Origin: Alphaproteobacteria bacterium
GTDB lineage: Bacteria > Pseudomonadota > Alphaproteobacteria > Bin95
Length of the DNA stretch: 50,664 bases
Assembly: GCA_030833925.1 (NCBI GenBank)
Contig: JAURGE010000016.1
Coordinates: 1 to 50,664, forward strand
Direction of reading: 5' to 3'
A model generated the notes under the pieces. The model was not told the origin of the DNA and made no database searches. It saw only the letters and a list, made by a program, of their open reading frames with translations. Of the stretch, positions 44,654 through 50,664 are shown piece after piece. How positions within the stretch are numbered: position 1 is the stretch's first letter; each line of letters starts with the position of its first letter. Position numbers and translations under genes: made by a program.

Positions 44654-45892
44654 TTAATCTGCGATTGTTGAGGGTTCTAACTCTTCAACTGCCGCTACAG
44701 TTTGGGCAGCTAGTGCAGCCTCGGTGAAGTCACCTCTTTCATCGTTTGGCTTTGCCCTGCGGATGCGCATCCTAGATGCGACAAACACAGTCATCGATAG
44801 ATGAACAACGGCTATAACTGAAAATAATCCTGCAGGACCCATCACACTTATTGCTACTGATGCAGCAAGCGGACCTAAGACGGCTCCAATTGAGAACGTT
44901 AGCAATAGGCCTCCGGCTGCCTCTACGAATCCTGAGTCCGTAACCATATCGTTCATGTGTGCCGCAGCTAGCGCGTAAATTGGTAAGGCGAAGACACCGA
45001 AGCCAGCTACACAAATAAGCCGAAAGGTTGGGTTATCACTGCCAAAAATCGCCATTAATAGGTCTGCTATGGCAGCTAGTAGACAGGCAATCATTATAAT
45101 GATTCGTCGGTCCATTCGGTCGGAAAGTCGACCAATTGGCCACTGCCCAGCTGCACCTGCTAGTGCGCCAACAGCCATAAAGACTGCTGCGCTCTCTGCT
45201 CCATCACCACTAACTGATGCAAAGACCGGTCCCAGAGTCCAGAATGCACCATTAGAAAGACCAACACTGAATGATCCCACTAATCCAACGGGGGACATCC
45301 GATACAGTCTCAAGATCCTTAATTTGACTCGGTTCGGTGCCACAGGTTCTTGTGAGCGTGTCAGAGATAATGGAACAGCTGCAAGTGACACCAGGATCGA
45401 GGCAAGCGCGAACAAAGAAAATGCTTCGGGATCATCAATCGTTATTAGAAGTTGGCCAATCGTGATTACAGAAAGATTGATGCCTAGATAGGTGGAAAAG
45501 ATTACTCCACGACTTTCGTTTGTTGCTTGTTCGTTTAGCCAACTCTCAATGATCATAAAAAGGCCAGCAAGGCAGAAGCCTGTGATAATGCGCAACCCGA
45601 TCCATGTCCAAGGTTCAACAAAGATTGGATGAACAAGCGCTACGGACGAGCCAATTGACACCATTGCAACGAATGACCGGATATGGCCGGCCCGTTGGAC
45701 GATCAAAGGCGCTGCTATACATCCAATCATAAAGCCAAAATAATAAGCTGCGCCAAGGCCGCCGAGTGCTAGAGCCTGGAAACCTTCGATCTCAGCTCGC
45801 ACTGGGACAAGGGTGTTTTGCAGGCCGCTACCCATCAATAAAAAGGCAACGCTTAAGAGTAATGCAGCGACCGGTGCTAGGGTAGAAAACAT
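44654..45892 (-). CDS. MFS transporter (YcaD-like)
   Basis: A 412-residue inner-membrane protein with about twelve hydrophobic helices. The N-terminus LAPVAALLLSVAFLLMGSGLQNTLVPVRAEIEGF and the motif GLFMIIESWLNEQATNESRG are typical of the YcaD branch. The second-half signature GRLSDRMDRRIIIM (motif A) is present. A short acidic tail ends the protein. It probably exports or imports a small solute; substrate unknown. It is divergent from the TauD-like gene across a short gap with repeated TATAGCG words. Confidence 0.88.
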   Translation of the reverse strand: MFSTLAPVAALLLSVAFLLMGSGLQNTLVPVRAEIEGFQALALGGLGAAYYFGFMIGCIAAPLIVQRAGHIRSFVAMVSIGSSVALVHPIFVEPWTWIGLRIITGFCLAGLFMIIESWLNEQATNESRGVIFSTYLGINLSVITIGQLLITIDDPEAFSLFALASILVSLAAVPLSLTRSQEPVAPNRVKLRILRLYRMSPVGLVGSFSVGLSNGAFWTLGPVFASVSGDGAESAAVFMAVGALAGAAGQWPIGRLSDRMDRRIIIMIACLLAAIADLLMAIFGSDNPTFRLICVAGFGVFALPIYALAAAHMNDMVTDSGFVEAAGGLLLTFSIGAVLGPLAASVAISVMGPAGLFSVIAVVHLSMTVFVASRMRIRRAKPNDERGDFTEAALAAQTVAAVEELEPSTIAD

Positions 45893-45949
45893 TTCGCATT
45901 TCCCGTCACTGTTGTCAGACTGCTTTATACCCTTAACACATAACTGTGC

Positions 45950-45973
45950 CGCTTATAGCGAGTGGCTATAGCG
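45950..45973. promoter_or_regulatory. Repeated TATAGCG motif between MFS and dioxygenase genes
   Basis: TATAGCG occurs at 45954-45960 and 45967-45973, 13 bases apart. Each lies in a near-inverted pair, CGCTTATAGC and GCTATAGCG. The element sits in the divergent region between the MFS (-) and TauD-like (+) starts, a typical place for an operator. Function is inferred only. Confidence 0.3.
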
Positions 45974-46021
45974 TTTTTGAATATTTCAGCTTATCGATTT
46001 GTCGGGAAAAATGGAGCCATA

Positions 46022-46984
46022 ATGTTAGATGCTAGCAGACATGCTTGGCGCGGGAGTGAATTGGCATCGGAAGCTGGCAGATTTGATCTGCCAAAGGAAG
46101 TTGCCGAAGAACTAATAATTGCGGTCAAAGAGCACACGCTTTCAGGACTCCCAATTGTTGAAGCGAAAGTTGCTGAGTTTGAATTGTCTGAAACCAGTCA
46201 TTTTATCTCTGGTGTTTCAGCCGAGTTGAAAGACGGAGTCGGCTTCGCACTTATTGACCGTCTGCCGCTAGATCTTCTTGGGGAAAAAGGTGCGAAAACC
46301 GCCTACTGGATTTTATGCTCGTTAATTGAACGACCAGTAGCACAAAATTGGGTCGGAGATCTTGTCTACGATGTGACTGATACTGGCCGTCCACCGGGCA
46401 ATGGTGTCCGCCCAGATAAGACTAATGCAGAGCAAAATTTTCATACGGATAATAGCTATAACCTTTGCCCGCCCAACTATGTCTCATTGCTGTGTCTTCG
46501 TGCAGCGAAGAGTGGAGGCATTTCTCATATTGTTTCTTTGGAGGCTGCTCACGAGGCGCTTAGACACAAGCGTCCTGATTTGTTGGAACGTCTATATCGC
46601 CCATTTTACTTTGACAGGCAGCGTGAACACGCGTCAGATGATGTGATGACCACATACCACCCGTTGTTTGCAGTCGAAAAAGATAGACTTCTTGCTCGTC
46701 TTTCACGATTTCAGGTTACAAACGGTCACAAGCTAGCAGGCACAACAATCGATGCACTTGGAGTAGAGGCATTAGATGCCTTGGAAGCGCAGATGAATGC
46801 TCCTGGCATGGACGTCTCATTCACTTTTGAGCCAGGTCAGGTTCAAATACTCGATAATCGCCGTATTGGTCACCGTCGCACAGGTTTCGAGGACTGGGGC
46901 AACCCCAATTTAAAGCGTCTTCTCGTCCGCCTTTGGCTCCGTGACTGGGGAACACGCGACTATCACGGCGGGCTGGATTTTTAA
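46022..46984 (+). CDS. TauD/TfdA-family Fe(II)/2-oxoglutarate dioxygenase
   Basis: A 320-residue non-haem iron oxygenase. The iron ligands are H141 and D143 in NFHTDNSYNL and a distal His near 284 in RRIGHRRTGF. The 2-oxoglutarate-binding Arg lies downstream in RLLVRLWLRD. Such enzymes hydroxylate or cleave small substrates with O2 and 2-oxoglutarate, in the cytosol. I start at 46022, where GGAG lies 6 bases upstream; a GTG 60 bases earlier lies in the repeat region. It is followed after 78 bases by the molybdenum hydroxylase genes, perhaps acting on the same compound. Confidence 0.88.
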   Translation: MLDASRHAWRGSELASEAGRFDLPKEVAEELIIAVKEHTLSGLPIVEAKVAEFELSETSHFISGVSAELKDGVGFALIDRLPLDLLGEKGAKTAYWILCSLIERPVAQNWVGDLVYDVTDTGRPPGNGVRPDKTNAEQNFHTDNSYNLCPPNYVSLLCLRAAKSGGISHIVSLEAAHEALRHKRPDLLERLYRPFYFDRQREHASDDVMTTYHPLFAVEKDRLLARLSRFQVTNGHKLAGTTIDALGVEALDALEAQMNAPGMDVSFTFEPGQVQILDNRRIGHRRTGFEDWGNPNLKRLLVRLWLRDWGTRDYHGGLDF

Positions 46985-47062
46985 GCTAAAGGAGGGCTTT
47001 GGCTCCTTGAGACATATCCTGTGTGTTGGCGTATTGACCGCAGCAGTTTAATCGGAGGTTTC

Positions 47063-49468
47063 ATGGCAAACGAGATGGCGTCTGGGCAATCGCCAGAAAG
47101 AGTTGAGGATGCCGCTCTTTTAATGGGAAAGGGGCGCTTCGTTGATGATTTAGGTGTGCCACCAGGGACACTTCATGCAGCTATTTTGCGCTCTCCGCAT
47201 CCTCATGCTGAAATTCTAGACATCTGTGCAACAGAGGCTTTGGCGTTGCCAGGGGTGGTATCAGTCGTAACGGGTCGGGATATAGAAAAACTCATGCGAC
47301 CTTTCTTGGTCGCGGTGCGTTCTCGTATTGAGCACTATCCTATAGCAATTGATAGGGCACGTTATGTTGGCGAGCCGGTGGCGGTTGTGTTAGCTCGAAA
47401 CCGCTATATTGCTGAGGATGCGGCAGAATTAGTTGAGGTTAGCTACCGACCTCTCGCCGCTGCAGTTGATCCTGAATTTGCCCTCACTAATGGGGCTAGT
47501 GTTCTGCACCCCTCTCAGGGATCCAATCTCGCATCCGAACGTTCGTTTTCGTATGGAGAACCTGAATTAGTTTTTGCTAACCCAGAAAATCGCACTTTTG
47601 AAATTCAAGTTAGATACCCTCGCTCGATGGCGACCCCAATCGAATGCATGGGACTTATTGCAAGTTATGATTCAGCTGAAGATGCCTATGAGGTTACAAC
47701 GCATTTCCAAGGGCCTTATGCAGTTCATCCTGTTATGGCGATGGCGTTGGGCGTGCCAGCAAATCGCCTTCGCATCAAAACACCGCCTGATTCCGGCGGC
47801 AGCTTTGGAATTAAGCAGGGAGTAGCTCCCTATGCGGTTTTGATGGGCCTTGCTTCTCGTGTCTCTGGTCGGCCAGTCAAGTGGATCGAAGATCGTATGG
47901 AGCATTTAACTGCAGCAGGTAGTGCTACCAATCGTGTTGTTAACCTTAAGGCGGCGGTGGATGGAGCTGGTCGTATCCATGCCTTAGATTGGGATCAGAT
48001 TGAGGACGTTGGTGCCTATCTGAAGGCTCCCGAGCCCGCTACTCTTTACCGAATGCACACTGCGATGACGGGTGCATACGCTGTATCAAATCTCTCGATA
48101 CGCAATCGCGTTGTCGTCACCAATAAAACCCCAACCGGCTTGAATCGTGGCTTTGGCGGACCTCAAGTTTACTTCCCATTGGAGCAACTTGTCCGACGAA
48201 TTGCGATAGGTCTTGGATTAGACCCCTTAGAGGTAATTCAACGAAACTTAGTCCCGGCGATTGCAATGCCTTATATTACGGCGTCCGGTGGTCGGTACGA
48301 TTCTGGAGACTACGCCAACGTGGTGGCGAGAGCGGCACAAGATGGCGGTCTCACTGAATTGAAAGCTCGGCGTGATGCTGCGCGAGCTCAAGGAAGGTTA
48401 TATGGAATTGGCTATGCCGCCTGTGTTGAGCCGACCATCTCTAACATGGGATATATTACGACAGCTCTTACGCCTGAGGAGCGAGAACGATCAGGCCCTA
48501 AGGGTGGTGCACAGGCTACAGCCACTGTTTCTGTCGATGCCCTCGGTGGTGTTTCTATTACGATTGCCTCAGTACCTCAGGGCCAAGGCCACAGAACGGT
48601 AATGGCGCAGGTAGTGGCTCCGATACTCGGTATTGATCTTGCTTCAATTCGGGTTTCGTCAGAGTTGGATACGGGAAGAGACGTTTGGTCGATTGCCTCA
48701 GGTAATTATTCCTGCCGTTTTGCTGGAGCAGTCTGCAGCGCTGGGGTTCGCGCTGCGAGCGAATTGCGGGGTCGTTTGGCGCGAATCGCTGCCGCTAAAT
48801 TTGACTGTGAACCTAATGATGTCGAGTTCGAAAACAGCAAGGTTTTCCCAAAAGATGCACCTGAAAAGGGAATTGATTTCAAAAGGCTTGCTGGCGAAAG
48901 TCATTGGGCGGCTTCAACCCTGCCTCAGGGTGTTGGCCCTGCAATTAGCGTGACCGCTCATTTCTCACCAGATGTTTTACAACCACCCGACCCAGAAGAT
49001 CGCATTAATGGTTCTGCGGCCTATGGATTTGTTTTTGATTTTTGTGGGGTTGAAGTTGATCCCGATACGGGTCACATCCACATTGATAAATATGTAAGCG
49101 CTCATGACGCTGGGGTGATACTTCATCAGGGTATGGCTGATGGTCAGACACAGGGAGGATTTGCCCAAGGTCTGGGAGCTGCTTTGATGGAGGAGTTGGT
49201 TTACGATGAAGAAGGCAACTTCCTAGCAGCAACGCTTGCGGACTACCCATTGCCAACAGCCTGTGAAGTTCCAGATCTCAAGATTATTCATGCGGGTACG
49301 AAAACACCGGTTACTTTAACTGGTGCAAAGGGTATCGGAGAAGGTACGACCATGAGTGCCCCAGTCTGTCTAGCAAATGCCGTATCAGACGCCCTTAACA
49401 TTGAACAAATAGAACTGCCACTTCGCCCGTCGCGTGTTGCCGCTATCCTGGAGGCACAAGGACGATGA
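47063..49468 (+). CDS. Molybdenum hydroxylase large (molybdopterin-binding) subunit, xanthine dehydrogenase family
   Basis: An 801-residue aldehyde oxidase/xanthine dehydrogenase-like subunit. It begins with RVEDAALLMGKGRFVDDL, then VGEPVAVVLARNRY. The Mo-cofactor motifs are PQGQGHRTVMAQV and SGGSFGIKQ. The loop at the place of the CoxL AYxCSFR/AYRGAGR motif reads LNRGFGGPQ, as in xanthine dehydrogenases. The catalytic Glu760 lies in AKGIGE. It hydroxylates a carbon of an N-heterocycle or aldehyde with water as oxygen source. The ATG at 47063 has GGAGG 5 bases upstream. It overlaps the FAD-subunit start (ATGA). It is not a CO dehydrogenase of form I. Confidence 0.92.
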   Translation: MANEMASGQSPERVEDAALLMGKGRFVDDLGVPPGTLHAAILRSPHPHAEILDICATEALALPGVVSVVTGRDIEKLMRPFLVAVRSRIEHYPIAIDRARYVGEPVAVVLARNRYIAEDAAELVEVSYRPLAAAVDPEFALTNGASVLHPSQGSNLASERSFSYGEPELVFANPENRTFEIQVRYPRSMATPIECMGLIASYDSAEDAYEVTTHFQGPYAVHPVMAMALGVPANRLRIKTPPDSGGSFGIKQGVAPYAVLMGLASRVSGRPVKWIEDRMEHLTAAGSATNRVVNLKAAVDGAGRIHALDWDQIEDVGAYLKAPEPATLYRMHTAMTGAYAVSNLSIRNRVVVTNKTPTGLNRGFGGPQVYFPLEQLVRRIAIGLGLDPLEVIQRNLVPAIAMPYITASGGRYDSGDYANVVARAAQDGGLTELKARRDAARAQGRLYGIGYAACVEPTISNMGYITTALTPEERERSGPKGGAQATATVSVDALGGVSITIASVPQGQGHRTVMAQVVAPILGIDLASIRVSSELDTGRDVWSIASGNYSCRFAGAVCSAGVRAASELRGRLARIAAAKFDCEPNDVEFENSKVFPKDAPEKGIDFKRLAGESHWAASTLPQGVGPAISVTAHFSPDVLQPPDPEDRINGSAAYGFVFDFCGVEVDPDTGHIHIDKYVSAHDAGVILHQGMADGQTQGGFAQGLGAALMEELVYDEEGNFLAATLADYPLPTACEVPDLKIIHAGTKTPVTLTGAKGIGEGTTMSAPVCLANAVSDALNIEQIELPLRPSRVAAILEAQGR

Positions 49469-50298
49469 AGCCAAGCGAATTTGATTATATTCGCGCCGCA
49501 GACGTGGAGGAGGCGGTCACGGCTCTGGCTAATGCTGGAGAGGATGCTCGTGTTATCGCAGGCGGGCAATCTCTGGGGCCAATGCTCAACCTTCGTCTCG
49601 CACGACCTGAAGTACTGATAGATATTTCAAAAACGCCGAGCCTCCAGCAAATAAAGTGGGACGAGCACGGCTTAACACTGAAATGTTCAGCAACCCAGGC
49701 TGCGCTTCTTGCGGACGCTGCCCTCTTAGATAGGCAACCTCTCTTGGCCGATGCCATGCCATGGATTGGTCATGTGCAGACCCGCGCACGAGGAACGGTG
49801 TGTGGTAGCCTTGCCCATGCAGATCCAGCCGCAGAGTTGCCACTTCTCTTTTCGGTCATGGGTGGGTCGGTTTTTGCCCGTTCAGCGCGAGGTGATCGGG
49901 AGATTCCATCAAAAGATTTTTATTTAGGTATGTTTGAGACAGCTCTTGCCCCCGATGAGCTTCTACTTTCAGTCCGTTTCGACCTACCAAAAGTTGGGAC
50001 TGGTCATGCTTTTAAGGAAGTTGCTGAACGGCATGGTGACTTTGCGATCGTTGCTGTCGCAGCGATGGCAGACGCAGGGGGTGTCACATTTGGACTTGGC
50101 GGTGTCTCTGATAGACCGATTATTGTCCGCTGGGAGGGTCTAGACTTGAGTGGTGTTCGGGATGCCGTAGAAGAGCTGGCTTTGGGAATTGATCCCTATG
50201 ATGACCAGAAGGCAGACGCCACCTACCGTCGCCGACTTGTTAGAAAATTGGGTACACGGGTTGCCACCGAAGCCCTGGAGCGCAGACATGCTTTATGA
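49465..50298 (+). CDS. Molybdenum hydroxylase medium (FAD-binding) subunit
   Basis: A 277-residue CoxM-like flavin subunit. The FAD loops are VIAGGQSLGPMLNLRLARP near residue 30 and GTVCGSLAHADPAAELP near residue 110. The CO_deh_flav C-terminal domain follows (ERHGDFAIVAVAAMAD). It takes electrons from the two 2Fe-2S clusters of the small subunit and hands them to an acceptor. Its start overlaps the large-subunit stop by 4 bases, and its own stop overlaps the small-subunit start by 11 bases, so the three subunits are coupled in the order large, medium, small. Confidence 0.92.
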   Translation: MKPSEFDYIRAADVEEAVTALANAGEDARVIAGGQSLGPMLNLRLARPEVLIDISKTPSLQQIKWDEHGLTLKCSATQAALLADAALLDRQPLLADAMPWIGHVQTRARGTVCGSLAHADPAAELPLLFSVMGGSVFARSARGDREIPSKDFYLGMFETALAPDELLLSVRFDLPKVGTGHAFKEVAERHGDFAIVAVAAMADAGGVTFGLGGVSDRPIIVRWEGLDLSGVRDAVEELALGIDPYDDQKADATYRRRLVRKLGTRVATEALERRHAL

Positions 50299-50664
50299 GA
50301 AGGGACGCCGTCACCCAGTCAATTTCACTCTCAATGGAAAATCGGTTGAAGGAGAGGCAGAGCCAAGGTTACTGCTTACAGACTTTCTGCGTCATGAGCT
50401 TGGTCTAACCGGGACCCATGTTGGCTGTGAGCATGGCGTTTGTGGCGCTTGTACAATTCAGATTGATGGCCAGCCTGCTCGTGCCTGCCTGACTTATGCT
50501 TTGCAGGTAGATGGACTTGATGTTCGCACGGTTGAAGGTTTGGCGCTTGCCGATGGTGCTTTATCAACTTTGCAGCAGGCTTTTCGACGTCATCACGCTC
50601 TTCAATGTGGCTTCTGTACTCCAGGTATTTTGATGACCCTAGATGCTTGGTTAAATGAACATCC
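50288..50664 (+). CDS. Molybdenum hydroxylase small (2Fe-2S) subunit, truncated by the window end
   Basis: The frame opens at the ATG at 50288 and stays open to the last base (about 125 residues seen). The plant-type 2Fe-2S cluster is C47, C52, C55 and C67 (GCEHGVCGACTI ... ARACL). The second cluster begins with C107 and C110 in LQCGFCTPG. The final Cys pair of the family lies beyond the window. It passes electrons from the Mo centre to the FAD subunit. The overlap with the medium-subunit gene confirms the operon. Confidence 0.92.
   Translation, partial: MLYEKGRRHPVNFTLNGKSVEGEAEPRLLLTDFLRHELGLTGTHVGCEHGVCGACTIQIDGQPARACLTYALQVDGLDVRTVEGLALADGALSTLQQAFRRHHALQCGFCTPGILMTLDAWLNEH

Noticed and set aside
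46989-47008. AAGGAG/CTCCTT hairpin after the TauD-like gene
   Set aside because: Six-base stem with an eight-base loop and no T-run, so not a convincing terminator; the downstream genes may still be cotranscribed.
47063-50664. Carbon monoxide dehydrogenase coxLMS
   Set aside because: The large subunit lacks the form I AYxCSFR loop and the form II AYRGAGR loop; it has RGFGGPQ as in xanthine dehydrogenases, and the gene order differs from coxMSL.

Overview
The window is a gene-dense chromosomal segment of roughly 50% G+C (judged by eye) that looks alphaproteobacterial, probably a free-living, metabolically versatile (perhaps marine) lineage near Rhodospirillales or SAR116-like groups. The lineage call rests on three observations: ftsK-lolA lies beside a glnK-amtB pair and a UbiH-type hydroxylase; Fur lacks the C-terminal CxxC pairs; and a CnoX-type thioredoxin-TPR protein with an intact WCGPC is followed by a LON-substrate-binding-domain protein. 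No tRNA, rRNA, CRISPR array, insertion sequence, phage gene or origin was found. The genus cannot be named from the sequence.

Layout. 80-2190 (-): acyl-CoA synthetase and hotdog thioesterase. 2457-5535 (+): cupin, then ABC-F ATPase Uup overlapping a zinc N-acetylmuramoyl-L-alanine amidase. 5543-8280 (-): flavin monooxygenase translationally coupled to an amidase-signature hydrolase, with a perfect palindrome upstream. 8423-9670 (+): exported TPR/peptidoglycan-binding protein. 9715-11926 (-): enolase-superfamily enzyme behind a His-rich CobW GTPase. 12052-19435 (-): two catabolic operons, [Baeyer-Villiger monooxygenase, 2-oxopentenoate hydratase-like, SDR] and [acyl-CoA dehydrogenase, tandem Usp, ureidoglycolate lyase-like, tartrate/D-malate dehydrogenase-like, MaoC]. 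19729-22676 (+): metallo-beta-lactamase-fold hydrolase, enoyl-CoA hydratase, phosphoglycerate kinase. 22772-27859 (-): lolA, ftsK, amtB, glnK. 28066-33064 (+): UbiH-like hydroxylase, then hydantoinase/oxoprolinase A and B. 33072-33491 (-): fur. 33917-38324 (+): cnoX, LON-domain protein, class I glutamine amidotransferase-like hydrolase, alpha/beta hydrolase, exonuclease III. 38336-39875 (-): phosphodiesterase, a possible micro-ORF and a lipoprotein. 39919-44586 (+): a second lipoprotein, an LLM oxidoreductase, and a glutarate-type module (glutaryl-CoA dehydrogenase, class III CoA-transferase, enoyl-CoA hydratase) ending in a clear terminator. 44654-45892 (-): MFS transporter. 46022-50664 (+): TauD-like dioxygenase and a three-subunit molybdenum hydroxylase whose small subunit runs off the window.

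How it works together. Housekeeping genes (division/chromosome translocation, lipoprotein sorting, nitrogen sensing, iron regulation, glycolysis, redox chaperoning, DNA repair) are interleaved with small catabolic operons that oxidise and hydrolyse amides, cyclic ketones, acyl-CoAs and probably heterocycles. The clearest regulatory signal is a textbook-like sigma-54 promoter upstream of glnK, with two tandem 17-bp NtrC-like palindromes 80-110 bp further upstream. Other operator-like repeats lie before the amidase operon, before ftsK, and between the MFS and TauD genes. I found no wholly new multi-gene defence or mobile system. The most unusual points are unannotated regulatory DNA, a candidate micro-ORF, enzymes with atypical catalytic residues, and metabolic genes in unexpected operons.
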